A DNA stretch of 64,000 nucleotides from Micromonospora nigra. Lineage in GTDB: Bacteria; Actinomycetota; Actinomycetes; Mycobacteriales; Micromonosporaceae. Positions 17,692 through 28,900 of this stretch are shown one piece after another; position 1 is the first letter of the stretch, and the number at the start of each line of letters is the position of its first letter. The stretch lies in contig NZ_FMHT01000003.1 in NCBI RefSeq assembly GCF_900091585.1, positions 3,091,501 to 3,155,500 on the forward strand. Direction: 5' to 3'. The position numbers and the translations under genes are program-made. Below the pieces are notes generated by a model, which was not told the origin of the DNA, made no database searches, and saw nothing but the letters and a program-made list of their open reading frames with translations.

Positions 17692-18197
17692 CCGTCTCTC
17701 CCTGTCGTGTCTGCGTCGGCACCGGGGGGTCACCCGGCCGCGCGACTCGTGCACCCGTCCGGCTGCTGCCGGACCGGTTCCTGGCGGCCGCGCCTAGCCC
17801 GGGTGGGGTTGCCGCGCGGCGTGAGCCGGATTCCTGGCTGAACCCGGTTCGGGAGCCGGTGCGCTGTCGCGCCTGCCGCGTGGGTGCGCGGAGGTCGCGG
17901 CTTCGCTGCCGTCGTACTCCATATTCGCATCACACGTGAGCCGGCCCACAGTCCGCCCGCCCCGCATCCGGGTGGGCGCCCACTTCGTTACCCGAATCGC
18001 CGGGCTGTCGGGTTCAGCGACGCGCGCCCGAACGGTGCTGGTTCATCACCGTTCGGGCAGATCTGCGTGTCGACACGCGGTGCGGGGTTGGCCGACACAG
18101 AGTCACTGAACCACGCTGTTGAGCGCGGGCCGGGCAGGTGCCGGTGGCCCGCCGGGTCGACCCCACCGACCCGCCGGTCGACGACGAGGAGCGCACG
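17692..18197. other. Divergent promoter region of 506 bases
   Basis: No credible gene lies here. It separates the E1alpha operon (minus) from the Ser/Pro-rich gene (plus). Visible signals are an AT-richer patch at about 17918-17936 that could hold the operon promoter on the minus strand, and the perfect dyad at 18026-18058. The region is long for this genome and may hold regulator sites. Confidence 0.5.
18026..18058. promoter_or_regulatory. Perfect 12-base dyad in the divergent region
   Basis: Arms GCCCGAACGGTG (18026-18037) and its complement (18047-18058) flank the 9-base loop CTGGTTCAT. It lies 140 bases before the plus-strand gene and 335 before E1alpha. It could be an attenuator or an operator; there is no upstream gene on either strand for it to terminate. 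Confidence 0.5.
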
Positions 18198-19019
18198 GTG
18201 TCCGAGGCAGGTGAAGGTCCCGGTGTCCCGGCCCTCGGTCGGCACCGGGCGGGTGGCGGCTACCGCCGGGTCGTCGGCGCGCACCGCGCTCCCGGCGGCG
18301 CCGGCCCCTCCCGGGGCTACCTGCTCACCGTCGCGCTGCTCGCCGGCACCGCCTCGATGCCCATCGTCGCCGCCATGAGCACCGGCTCCGCCACGGTCGG
18401 CCGCACCGCCCTGCCCGACAGCGGCACCCGGTTCATCCCGACGCCCTCGGTCGGCCCCGTGGTGATCCCACCACCGGTGACCGGCCAGCCGGGAACCCCA
18501 GGGGCCACCTCACCCATGACCGGGCCGGTGCCCGGCCCGGTCGACCCCGGTCCGCGTACGCCCGTGGTGCCGCCACCCGCCGGAGCGCCCGCGGACCTGT
18601 GGGAACCCCGGCTGCCCGTGCGGCCCCCCACCCCACGACCCGCTCCCCGGCCCAGCGGGAGCCATCCCGTTCCGTCGCCGAGCCCCTCGCCGGTGCCCTC
18701 GCCCAGCCGGTCACCGGTGCCGTCGCCCAGCGCCCCGCCCTCGGAATCCCCCAGTGCCCCGCCGACCGGCCCGAGCACCGAACCGAGCACCACGGGAACC
18801 GCCGAACCAACGCCGACCGGTTCGGCGGCCCCGGAGCCCTCGGCAACCTCTCCGACGCCGGAACCCTCGGCAACCTCTCCGACACCGGAGCCCTCGGACC
18901 CACCGCACGCCACCGGTACGCCCACCGACCCGGCGGACCCACCCCGGCCGACGTCGACCCGAACCGGCACTGCTTCCCCCAGCCCGGCCTCGCCCCCGGC
19001 CCGGCTCCGCGCAGCCTGA
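18198..19019 (+). CDS. Ser/Pro/Thr-rich cell-surface or secreted protein
   Basis: A 273-residue protein from GTG at 18198, chosen for its GAGGAG box; an in-frame GTG/ATG 60 bases upstream lacks one. A short charged N-terminus precedes one hydrophobic helix (about 42-62, YLLTVALLAGTASMPIVAAM), then an extracytoplasmic region almost wholly of Pro, Ser, Thr and Ala with words such as PSPSPVPSPS and repeated EPSATSPTP. Such tails are often O-glycosylated cell-wall spacers. No catalytic domain or sortase motif is seen. The product could be a membrane-anchored spacer or a cleaved secreted protein. Confidence 0.65.
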   Translation: MSEAGEGPGVPALGRHRAGGGYRRVVGAHRAPGGAGPSRGYLLTVALLAGTASMPIVAAMSTGSATVGRTALPDSGTRFIPTPSVGPVVIPPPVTGQPGTPGATSPMTGPVPGPVDPGPRTPVVPPPAGAPADLWEPRLPVRPPTPRPAPRPSGSHPVPSPSPSPVPSPSRSPVPSPSAPPSESPSAPPTGPSTEPSTTGTAEPTPTGSAAPEPSATSPTPEPSATSPTPEPSDPPHATGTPTDPADPPRPTSTRTGTASPSPASPPARLRAA

Positions 19020-19102
19020 CCGCGCCACCCGAGCCTGGCCCCGGCTCCGCCACCGGCCCGGCTCCGCGCGGCCTGACCGCGCCCCGGTGCTCGGGGTCGG
19101 TG

Positions 19103-20326
19103 TCAGGCGGAATCGTCGGTGAGGCGGTGCCGGTTGGCTTCGATCCAGGCGTCCAGGGCGGCCGGGTCGTCCGGGTCCACCCCGTCGGCCATTAACTGGG
19201 CGACGGCCGCCGTGGCCGGGCTGCGCCGCTCACCGGTGCTGTAGAGCCGCGCGAACTCGGGCACCATCTCCTCGATCGAGGAGTCCGTCTGCGCGGCGGC
19301 CCGTTCGGGCAGGCCCCGTCTGCGAGCGGCGTACGCGGCCCAGGCTCGCAGCACCCGGGGCAGCATGGCCGCGTCGTCCATGTCGAGGACGGCCCGCCGG
19401 TGCACCCAGTCGAGCAGGAAGAACCCGGTGACGGTCGGACTCCAGCGCAGCGGGTCGGCGTCCGGGAAGGTGGCCGCGTGGTCGAGCAGCAGGCTGATGC
19501 AGAAGTGCAGGGAGGCCAGCTCCGCGCCGTCCACGCTGTCGAGGCCGAACCGGGCCGCCTCCGGAGCGGCCAGGAATCGCCGTACCAGATCGGTGCGTTC
19601 AGCGGCGGACAGCGGCTCGCTGTCAGGTGCCGTGGCGGCCGTGGCACCGCCGGGCAGCACGGCGAGGCGGGCACCCATCAGCGCCCGGTCGGTGGCGAGC
19701 GACCCCTCGGCGGGCAGCTCTCCCAGGTTGTCGGTGATCGCCAGGTGTCGGGTCACCTCGCCGCGCATCCGGGCCGGATCCTCCTCGCGGAACCAGGTCA
19801 GCTCGTCGCCGGCACACATCTGCCGGACCTGCTCCAGGATTCGCGCGGGCGGCCCGCCCACGAAGACATCCTTGGCGATGCCGATGTTGTGGTCGAGCAG
19901 GGTCACCATGGCGTGCTCCGGGCCACCGGCCGCGTCGTCGTACGCGAAGGTCGCCAGGTAGGAAGTCTGGTCGCCGTACACGTCGCCGTACGACCAGCAG
20001 CCGGTGAGGTGCACCCGGCCGAGGTGGCCCGACCAGGCCGGTGCGGCGGCGCCGGGGCGTACCCGGTCGGCGCCCGCCGCCTGCGGTACCAGCGCGGCGA
20101 AGACCGCCCGGACGGTGGTGGCGGCGGCGGCCCGGCGCCGGGTGGTGGCGGCCAGGAAGCCCGCCACGAACTCCCGCACGGCGGTTTCCCGGTCGGTCTC
20201 GGCGACCGCGTACACGCTGCCCAGCAGGGCCGCGCCGAGCATCTCCGCGTCGAGGGCGGTGTCGAGCTTGGGCACGTCGCGAGCGGCGTGCAACACCGCG
20301 TCGTAGGGGGTCTGAGGCGTGGCCAT
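19103..20326 (-). CDS. Conserved hypothetical protein, 407 residues
   Basis: I do not recognise a named family. The protein is soluble and mostly helical, with no signal peptide or membrane helix. Conserved-looking segments are the aromatic HLTGCWSYGDVYGDQTSYLATFAY, the LLDHNIGIAKDVFVGGP segment and EEMVPEFARLYSTGERRSP near the C-terminus. Codon use and GC3 fit a real gene. It starts with ATG at 20326. It lies downstream of the dynamin-like pair on the same strand with a 195-base gap, so it probably has its own promoter. Confidence 0.65.
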   Translation of the reverse strand: MATPQTPYDAVLHAARDVPKLDTALDAEMLGAALLGSVYAVAETDRETAVREFVAGFLAATTRRRAAAATTVRAVFAALVPQAAGADRVRPGAAAPAWSGHLGRVHLTGCWSYGDVYGDQTSYLATFAYDDAAGGPEHAMVTLLDHNIGIAKDVFVGGPPARILEQVRQMCAGDELTWFREEDPARMRGEVTRHLAITDNLGELPAEGSLATDRALMGARLAVLPGGATAATAPDSEPLSAAERTDLVRRFLAAPEAARFGLDSVDGAELASLHFCISLLLDHAATFPDADPLRWSPTVTGFFLLDWVHRRAVLDMDDAAMLPRVLRAWAAYAARRRGLPERAAAQTDSSIEEMVPEFARLYSTGERRSPATAAVAQLMADGVDPDDPAALDAWIEANRHRLTDDSA

Positions 20327-20521
20327 GTCTCGACCCTACGCCGCCGGATGGGAGGAGCGGGTCGGTCGAGGCCGGTCGTTCTCGGCCCGGCGGGACGGTC
20401 GGCGGCGGCGTGGGAGCGTCGTGGAGCTGGCGTGGAGATGGCTGGCGGTGGCGTGGCGCGGGTGCTGCGGACGGCGGCCAGCGGCGTGGCGACAGCCTGA
20501 GGCAGTCGCTGCGTGCGGCGG

Positions 20522-22207
20522 TCAGCGGCGGGCGGCGGCCTGGAGCAGTTCCCGGGCGTCGGCGTAGGAGGCGAGCACGGCGTGCACCGGCGCGAGCACG
20601 TACTCCTCACCGACCGCCGCGACCGCCTCGGTGAGCCGCTGTTCGGCCCGGCGGCGGGCCCGGCGGGCGGCCCAGCGCACCACGGGCCGGGTCAGTGCGG
20701 CCACCAGCAGGCCGGCGAGCAGCCCGCCCAGCAGCAGCAGGGACGGCAGCGGTACCTCACCGACGGTCGGATTGTCCAGGGCGGGCAGGCCGAGCGCACG
20801 GAGCGCGTACTCGACGGCCAGCCAGCCCAGGCCGGCGAGCGCGGCGAGGGTGACCAGCCACTGGAGGCCACCGACCAGCCGCCACCAGATCGGCCGCCGG
20901 TCCATGCCGAGGTCGGTGCCGGCGACCGCGCGGTCCAGCGCGTCGGGCAGGTCGCCGAGTCGGGACCGGGCCGCGCCGGTGACGGCAGTCGGCCAGGCCG
21001 CCGGCAGCCCGGCCGACGCCCGGTCGGCGAGTACCCGCACCGCCAACCCCAACGCGGAGCGCTGCGCGGCCGTCGGGTCCGGGACCGAGGTGGCGGCGAC
21101 CAGGCTCTCCGCCGGCTGGTCCACCTCGCCGGCCGGACCGGGCAGGTGCAGGCGGCGCAGCGGATCGGGCCGCAGCCGCCGCCAGCCCCGCACCAGAGGC
21201 CAGCCCGTGGCGGCGGCACCCCGGTGCCGGTACGCCTGCTCGACCGCATCCGCGACCGCTGACACGCCGGCGGCCCCGGCCAGTGCGCGTTCCAGCGACA
21301 CCACCGCCGGGTCGTCGGCACCGACGACAGGGCCGGGCTGGCCGATCAGCCCGCCCAGCCCGGCGACGACGGCGTCGACGTCGCCGTCGAGGCGGCGCAG
21401 GGCGGCCTGCCGTTCGAAGACCGTCCGCTCCAGCGCGTTGCGCAGCCCGACGACCCCGTTCGGGTCGACGGCGGTGGTGGTCAGCAGTGGCACCCCGGGC
21501 AGGCCGTCGGCGTCGAGCAGGCGGCGCAGGTCGGCGAGCACCCGGGGCAGTTCCGCCTCGGGCAGCCGGTCGGCCTGGTTGAGCACGACGAGGGTGACGT
21601 CGCGGTGCCGGTGGAACTCCCGCAGGTAGCCGGTGTGCACCACCTTGTCGGCGTACTTCTGCGGGTCGACCACCCAGACCACGAGGTCGACCAGGCCGAG
21701 CAGCCGGTCGACCTCCAGCCGGTGGGTGCGCTGCACGGAGTCGAAGTCGGGCAGGTCGAGCAGGATCAGCCCGTGCAGGCCGGACTCGCTGTCGCCGTCG
21801 AGCACGCTCTCCCGCACGAAGCGGTGCCTTGGCAGCACGCCGATCCAGTCGAGCAGCCGGCTTCCGCCGTCGAGCGGCCCCCAGACGCAGGCGTGAGTGA
21901 CGCCGGTGGTGGGACGGCGCACGCCGACCGGGGAGAGGTCCATCCGGGCGAGGGTGTTGAACAGGCTGGACTTTCCGCTGCCGGTGGCACCGGCCAGCGC
22001 GACGACGGTGTGGTCGCGGGACAGGGCCAGGCGGGTGCCGGCCCGCTCCACCAGGGTGTGCGCGGCGACCAGTTCGGTGTCGGGCAGCAGCCCGTCGACG
22101 ACCTCCAGCAGCCGGCGGACGGCCTCCAGGCGGTAGACGAGCACGTCCGGGTCGACCCGTCGGTCGCCCCGGAAGACCTCGCGGACGCGCCCCACGATGC
22201 CGGTCAC
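20522..22207 (-). CDS. Dynamin-like / YfjP-type membrane GTPase (DynB-like partner)
   Basis: A 561-residue GTPase with a complete G domain: G1 GATGSGKSS (about 76-84), a threonine-containing switch PTTGVTHA, G3 DLPDFDS and G4 NQADRL. The C-terminal part has two membrane helices (WLVTLAALAGLGWLAVEYAL and LPSLLLLGGLLAGLLVAAL), then Arg-rich and helical sequence. This architecture fits the bacterial dynamin-like proteins of actinobacteria, where pairs support septum formation or membrane repair. GTG at 22207 overlaps the preceding stop by four bases (GTGA), so the two GTPases are coupled. Confidence 0.8.
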   Translation of the reverse strand: MTGIVGRVREVFRGDRRVDPDVLVYRLEAVRRLLEVVDGLLPDTELVAAHTLVERAGTRLALSRDHTVVALAGATGSGKSSLFNTLARMDLSPVGVRRPTTGVTHACVWGPLDGGSRLLDWIGVLPRHRFVRESVLDGDSESGLHGLILLDLPDFDSVQRTHRLEVDRLLGLVDLVVWVVDPQKYADKVVHTGYLREFHRHRDVTLVVLNQADRLPEAELPRVLADLRRLLDADGLPGVPLLTTTAVDPNGVVGLRNALERTVFERQAALRRLDGDVDAVVAGLGGLIGQPGPVVGADDPAVVSLERALAGAAGVSAVADAVEQAYRHRGAAATGWPLVRGWRRLRPDPLRRLHLPGPAGEVDQPAESLVAATSVPDPTAAQRSALGLAVRVLADRASAGLPAAWPTAVTGAARSRLGDLPDALDRAVAGTDLGMDRRPIWWRLVGGLQWLVTLAALAGLGWLAVEYALRALGLPALDNPTVGEVPLPSLLLLGGLLAGLLVAALTRPVVRWAARRARRRAEQRLTEAVAAVGEEYVLAPVHAVLASYADARELLQAAARR

Positions 22208-24045
22208 CGGGCCTGCCCCTCGACGGTGGTCAGCGCCGGGTCGGGGGTCGTGGCCAGGCCGCTGTGCCGGCGGGCCTCCGCCACCCACGCGGCGGCCCCG
22301 CGCAGCTCGGCGGCGGTCTCGGCGGTCGGCCGCGCCTGTTCGGTGCGGGTCAGGTAGCGGGCGGCCTCCGCGTCCAGCAGCGTCCGCACCCGGTCCAGCA
22401 GGTCGGCCCGGGCCTTCTCGGCGAGGGTACGCACGGCCTGGTCGCCGAAGATGGCCTGGAGGACGGCCTGCGCGGCGACGGTGGTGCCGGCCCCGGTGGC
22501 CACCTCCAGCCCGGTGGGGATGAACGCGGTCGAGGCGAAGACCGCGATCATCACGGCCAGCCCGGTGGCGTTGACCGCGTACGCGGCCGTGCGGGCCACG
22601 AACCGTTTCTCGGGGCTCTCGGCGCGCACCAGGTCGAGCACGCCGCGCTGCCAGTCCCGGACCAGCCGTTCGGCCCGCTCGGGCAGGTCGGCGGCGTGGT
22701 GTGCGAGGTCGGGGTCGAGCAGAGCCGCCCCGGCCGGGTGTGCCTTCCACGCCGTGTACGCGTTCTCCGCCGCCTCGGCGGAAACGCCGCGCAGCAGGGT
22801 GACGAGTTGGGACTCGATCGCGTCCCGCAGCTCGACGGCGGGGGCGGGACGCCCGGTCACGGCGGCGACCACGCGGTCACGCAGCCGGGCGACCCGCGCC
22901 TCCAGGGTGCGGAAGAACTCACCGGTGCCGACGAACTCCTGCCAGCGGGCGAGCACCTCGCCCCGGAGCAGCCGGCCGTCGCGCAGCCCCTGGTCGACGG
23001 TGCGGTGCGCGCCCCGGTACGCGGCCCGGACCCGTTCGTCGAGCGCGTCGGCGGCGTCAACCTGCTCGTCGGCGGCCTCCGCCAGCCCTTCGACGGCGGG
23101 GTGCAGCGCGGCCAGGGCGCCGTCGAGGGTCTGCCGGACCACGGCGGCCCGGGCGTCGGCGTCGGCGGCGAGCCGGGCGAACCAGTCCGCGAGCGGCGCG
23201 ATGATCCGGTCGGGCAGCAGCCCCTGCCCGTCGACCCAGGTCTCGGGCAGGACGAACAGCGGGGCCGCGCCGAGACCCTGCTCGGCGAGCATCTCGGACA
23301 GGTGGGCGGCGATCTCCTCGGTGGCCTCGGGTGGCACCCGGTCGAGCACCATCGCGATCACCGCCCCCCGGGCGCGGGCGCTGCGCAGCAGCTCCCACGG
23401 CACCGCGTCGGCGTACCGGGCGGCGGTGGTGACGAAGAGCCACAGGTCGGCGGCGGCGAGGAGCTGCCCGGCCAGGGCCCGGTTGGCGTCGACGACGGAG
23501 TCGATGTCGGGCGCGTCGAGAAACGCCAGGCCGGGCGGCAGGGCGGGAGCGGTGACGAGGTGCAGCGTGCCGGGCTCCTCGCTGGGCTGGTTGGTGCGGG
23601 TGAGGCCGGGCAGCAGGTCGCCGCGCCGGAACCAGCCGGAGTCGGCGGGGTTGCACACGAGCACCGGGGAGCGGGTGGTGGGCCGGAGCACCCCGGCGGC
23701 GCTGACCCGGGCCTGGACGAGGCTGTTGACCAGGGTCGACTTGCCCGCGCCGGTGGATCCGCCGACGACCACCAACAGGGGCGCGTCGAGACGCGCGAGC
23801 CGGGGCAGGAGGTAGTCGTCGAGCTGGTCGGCGAGGCCGGCGGCGATCCGCCCGGCAGGTTCCGCCGAGGGCAGGGCCAGCGGGAACCGGGCCGCCCCGA
23901 TCGCGGCCCGCAGGCCGGCCAGTGCGGCGGAGAGCCCGTCGTGCCCGGTGGTGGCGGACGGGTCCGGCCCGGTGTCTGTGGGGCCGGTGCGGGCGGCGAC
24001 GGCGGGCGTGCCGGTGGGGAGGGCGGGATCGCCGTTCGTCGTCAC
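22204..24045 (-). CDS. Dynamin-like membrane GTPase, first gene of the pair
   Basis: The 613-residue protein has G1 GGSTGAGKST, switch RPTTRSPV, G3 as DAPDID and a poorly conserved G4 (VLDRV in place of NKxD), then a long helical middle and a hydrophobic C-terminal hairpin (about 510-545; NATGLAVMIAVFASTAF and AAQAVLQAIFG). This resembles dynamin-family proteins that bind membrane and oligomerise. GTG at 24045 is preferred: the open frame reaches a TTG at 24081, but the added residues include a rare TTA codon and sit on promoter sequence. It is divergent from dnaK, and the shared region carries the HAIR operator. Confidence 0.8.
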   Translation of the reverse strand: MTTNGDPALPTGTPAVAARTGPTDTGPDPSATTGHDGLSAALAGLRAAIGAARFPLALPSAEPAGRIAAGLADQLDDYLLPRLARLDAPLLVVVGGSTGAGKSTLVNSLVQARVSAAGVLRPTTRSPVLVCNPADSGWFRRGDLLPGLTRTNQPSEEPGTLHLVTAPALPPGLAFLDAPDIDSVVDANRALAGQLLAAADLWLFVTTAARYADAVPWELLRSARARGAVIAMVLDRVPPEATEEIAAHLSEMLAEQGLGAAPLFVLPETWVDGQGLLPDRIIAPLADWFARLAADADARAAVVRQTLDGALAALHPAVEGLAEAADEQVDAADALDERVRAAYRGAHRTVDQGLRDGRLLRGEVLARWQEFVGTGEFFRTLEARVARLRDRVVAAVTGRPAPAVELRDAIESQLVTLLRGVSAEAAENAYTAWKAHPAGAALLDPDLAHHAADLPERAERLVRDWQRGVLDLVRAESPEKRFVARTAAYAVNATGLAVMIAVFASTAFIPTGLEVATGAGTTVAAQAVLQAIFGDQAVRTLAEKARADLLDRVRTLLDAEAARYLTRTEQARPTAETAAELRGAAAWVAEARRHSGLATTPDPALTTVEGQAR

Positions 24046-24128
24046 CGCTAAAGCGTGCCCGACCGACACAAGAGAAGACAACCGATCGGTAGCAACCCGA
24101 GGTTGCGTCGGGTCGACTCAACCTCGAC

Positions 24129-24174
24129 TTGACGATTTCCAGGGGCGTGGCACTATTGAGTCAAGTTCACTCAA
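24129..24174 (+). promoter_or_regulatory. dnaK promoter with HAIR (HspR) operator
   Basis: TTGACG (24129-24134) fits -35. About 17 bases on, ACTATT (24152-24157) fits -10. The HAIR dyad TTGAGT-N7-ACTCAA occupies 24156-24174, overlapping the -10. This is the exact binding pattern for the HspR repressor, whose gene is fourth in this operon, so the operon is autoregulated. A second nested dyad (CAAGTT/AACTTG) lies inside. There is no CIRCE element. Confidence 0.88.
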
Positions 24175-24288
24175 CTTGCGGTGGGGTCGCTGCGGGCGGG
24201 CCTGCCGGGCGCCCCGCGGGCGGCCCGCCGGAGACCCGGCGGGAATGGCCCGTCACCTGCTCACACGTAACGAAGCGAGGAAGCGAAG

Positions 24289-26160
<1,872 letters not shown>

Positions 26161-26208
26161 CACCCTTGCTCCGCACCCGAACTCACGGCAGAGGGATGAG
26201 GTAGCCGC

Positions 26209-26967
26209 ATGACGGAGAAGCCACGAGCCGCCGACCTGGACACCACCGGGACGACGCCGGGTGGCTCCGCGTCCGCCGAGCCGGCCACCGGCGACGGGCC
26301 GCGGGTCGTCATCCGCAACAACCGCAAGATCGGCCAGGACGACGAGCCGACGGCGACCGCCGCTGACGCCGGGACCGACGTCCCGGCCGAGGGGCTGGTC
26401 GAGGAGGCCGAGGTCGTGGTCGACGAGATCGAGGTCGAGACCACCGCGCTCGACGAACCGGCCCCGGGCGGGCCGCCGGTGGTGGACGCGCCGGCGCAGC
26501 CGGCGGACGGCCAGCCGGGCGGCTCGTCGCTGGGCGCCGAGTTGGAGGCGCTGCGGGCCGACCTGGAGGAACGCACCCGGGACCTGCAACGGGTGTCGGC
26601 GGAGTACGCCAACTACCGCAAGCGGGTCGACCGCGACCGGGGCCTGGTCACCGAGCAGGCGACCGGTTCGGTGCTCGCCGCGCTGCTGCCGATCCTCGAC
26701 GATCTCGACCGGGCCCGGGAGCACGGCGACCTGGTCGGCCCGTTCGGCAGCGTCGCCGAACAGCTCACCAGCGCGCTCGGCAAGTTCGGGCTCACCCCGT
26801 TCGGTGAGCAGGGCGACCCGTTCGACCCGACCCGGCACGAGGCGGTGGCGCACCAGACGTCCGCCGACGTCAGTGAGCCGACCTGCGTACAGGTGATGCG
26901 GCGCGGCTACCAGGTCGGCGAGCGGCTGCTGCGGCCCGCGCTGGTCGCGGTCGCCGACCCCGAGTAG
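26209..26967 (+). CDS. grpE: Nucleotide exchange factor GrpE
   Basis: A 252-residue GrpE. Residues 1-100 are an acidic, Ala/Glu/Asp-rich extension longer than in E. coli. The conserved part begins with the long helix (RDLQRVSAEYANYRKRVDRD), continues through VLAALLPILDDLDRAREHGD and ends in the beta domain with PTCVQVMRRGYQVGERLLRPA. It releases ADP from DnaK. ATG at 26209 with GAGGTAG upstream, 48 bases after dnaK, in the same transcript. Confidence 0.95.
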   Translation: MTEKPRAADLDTTGTTPGGSASAEPATGDGPRVVIRNNRKIGQDDEPTATAADAGTDVPAEGLVEEAEVVVDEIEVETTALDEPAPGGPPVVDAPAQPADGQPGGSSLGAELEALRADLEERTRDLQRVSAEYANYRKRVDRDRGLVTEQATGSVLAALLPILDDLDRAREHGDLVGPFGSVAEQLTSALGKFGLTPFGEQGDPFDPTRHEAVAHQTSADVSEPTCVQVMRRGYQVGERLLRPALVAVADPE

Positions 26968-27052
26968 TGCAGGACAGCGGCCGGCCCGTCCCGCCCGTCG
27001 GATCACGACGGGCGGGACGGCCGGTTCGGCGCGGTGGGGAGGAGGTGGACAG

Positions 27053-28243
27053 GTGAGCTCGAAGGACTGGGTCGAGAAGGACTACTACGGGGTCCTGGGC
27101 GTGGCGAAGACCGCCACCGCCGAGGAGGTCAAGAAGGCGTACCGGAAGGTGGCCCGGGAATCGCACCCGGACCACAACCCCGGCGACCGGAAGGCCGAGG
27201 AGCGCTTCAAGGCGGCCTCCGAGGCGTACGCGGTGCTCGGCGACGACACCAAACGCCGCCAGTACGACGAGATGCGCTCGCTGTTCGGCTCGGGCGCGTT
27301 CCGCCGCGGTGCTCGCGGCGCGGGGCAGCCCGGGGGCGTGCCGTTCGACGTCTCCGACCTGTTCGGCGGGGGGACGCCGGGCGGGGCGGGCACCGGTGGC
27401 CGGTTCGCCGGTGGTGGTTTCTCGGATCTGTTCAGTTCGATCTTCACGGGCGGGGCGGGCGGTGGCGGGGCACCCCGGGGCCCGGGCCGCGGGCGCGACG
27501 TCGAGACCGAGGTCGCCCTCGACTTCGACGACGCCGTCCGGGGCGTGACGCTGCCCCTGACCCTGCGCGCCCCCGGGATGTGCGAGACCTGCCACGGCAA
27601 CGGCGCGAAGCCGGGCACCCAGCCACGGGCCTGCCCGGTCTGCCAGGGGGCGGGAGTCACCACCCGTAACCAGGGGTCGTTCAGCTTCTCCGAGCCGTGC
27701 CGCAGCTGCCAGGGAGTGGGCACGGTGGTCGACGACAAGTGCCCCGAGTGTCACGGTACGGGCGGGGTCACCAAGACCCGGACGCTCAATGTCCGCTTCC
27801 CCGCCGGGGTCGCCGACGGCCAGCGGATCCGGCTGGCCGGCCGGGGTGAGCCCGGCGAGCGCGGCGGTCCGGCGGGTGACCTGTTCGTGCACGTCAAGGT
27901 GCGGCCCGACGACCTGTTCGGGCGGTCGGGTGACGACCTGACCCTGACCGTGCCGATCACGTTCGCCGAGGCGGTGCTCGGCACCGACCTGCGGGTACCC
28001 ACGCTCGACGGCGCGGTGACCCTGCGGGTGCCGCCGGGTACGCCCAGCGGACGGATCCTGCGGGCCCGGGGCAAGGGCGTGAGCCGCCGGGACGGGCAGG
28101 CGGGCGACCTGCTGGTGACCCTCGACGTGGTGGTGCCCGCGCGGGTGTCCGACGAGGCACGGGCGACGCTGGAGACCTTCGCCGCGCAGACCCCGCCGGC
28201 GGCCAGGGAACATCTCGACGCGCGGGTGCGTCGATCCGGTTGA
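27053..28243 (+). CDS. dnaJ: Co-chaperone DnaJ with zinc domain
   Basis: A 396-residue type I J-protein. The J domain has the HPD motif at 38-40. A Gly/Phe-rich linker carries FGGGTPGG repeats. The zinc domain has four CxxCxGxG modules (CETCHGNG, CPVCQGAG, CRSCQGVG, CPECHGTG), and C-terminal substrate-binding beta domains end near 385. It delivers clients to DnaK and stimulates its ATPase. GTG at 27053 follows GGAGGAGGTGGACAG. It is the third gene of the HspR-controlled operon. Confidence 0.95.
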   Translation: MSSKDWVEKDYYGVLGVAKTATAEEVKKAYRKVARESHPDHNPGDRKAEERFKAASEAYAVLGDDTKRRQYDEMRSLFGSGAFRRGARGAGQPGGVPFDVSDLFGGGTPGGAGTGGRFAGGGFSDLFSSIFTGGAGGGGAPRGPGRGRDVETEVALDFDDAVRGVTLPLTLRAPGMCETCHGNGAKPGTQPRACPVCQGAGVTTRNQGSFSFSEPCRSCQGVGTVVDDKCPECHGTGGVTKTRTLNVRFPAGVADGQRIRLAGRGEPGERGGPAGDLFVHVKVRPDDLFGRSGDDLTLTVPITFAEAVLGTDLRVPTLDGAVTLRVPPGTPSGRILRARGKGVSRRDGQAGDLLVTLDVVVPARVSDEARATLETFAAQTPPAAREHLDARVRRSG

Positions 28244-28271
28244 TGCGTGGACGGGTGCGGAGGTGAGTGGG

Positions 28272-28715
28272 ATGTCGGACGGGTTCGTCGGCTCGGAGGA
28301 CGCTGCCTACGAGGCCAAGGTGCTGATGATCTCGGTCGCGGCGCGAATGGCGGGAATGCACCCGCAGACCCTGCGCCAGTACGACCGGCTCGGTCTGGTG
28401 CAGGCCGGCCGGGCGGCCGGGGGTGGGCGCCGGTACAGCGTCCGGGACGTGGTGCTGCTGCGCGAGGTGCAGCGGCTCAGTCAGGACGACGGGGTCAACC
28501 TCGCCGGCATCAAGCGGATCATCGGCCTGGAGCAGTTGCTGGAGCAGGCGCAGCAACGGGTGGCCCGGCTGGAGGCGGAACTGGATGCCGCGTACCGGCG
28601 GATCGCCGAACTGGAGTCGCTGGCCCGCTTTCCGGGCCGCGACCTGGTGCCCACCAACCGCACCTCGACGGCGTTGGTGGTGTGGCGTCCCCGCCGGGGC
28701 CCGGAGCAGCGCTGA
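28272..28715 (+). CDS. hspR: Heat-shock repressor HspR (MerR family)
   Basis: A 147-residue MerR-type regulator. The winged helix-turn-helix reads MISVAARMAGMHPQTLRQYDRLGLV, with GGGRRYSVRDV as the wing. It is followed by LSQDDGVNLAGIKRIIGLE and a coiled-coil dimer helix. HspR represses dnaK and clpB operons by binding HAIR sites, with DnaK acting as co-repressor in studied actinobacteria. Both HAIR sites in this window are likely targets. ATG at 28272 has a GGAGGTGA box five bases away, better than the GTG at 28263. Confidence 0.93.
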   Translation: MSDGFVGSEDAAYEAKVLMISVAARMAGMHPQTLRQYDRLGLVQAGRAAGGGRRYSVRDVVLLREVQRLSQDDGVNLAGIKRIIGLEQLLEQAQQRVARLEAELDAAYRRIAELESLARFPGRDLVPTNRTSTALVVWRPRRGPEQR

Positions 28716-28900
28716 CCGCCTCCTGATCCGCCGTGTCGCGGCCACCTGTTCCGGCCCGGCGGGTGTGGGGTGAGCCGGGGCACGGTGCGTACTCGGCCTT
28801 CTCACCTTTCCCGTTCGGAAGCGCGGCACCCGGCCCCTTCGGTAACCTCTGGATCGGGTACATCGGCTCAATCCGGACTTCCGAACTGGCGGGGGGAGCC

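Noticed and set aside
20327..20521. Possible small genes in the gap between the hypothetical gene and the dynamin-like pair
   Set aside because: Short frames exist on both strands but none has a ribosome site or recognisable protein character.
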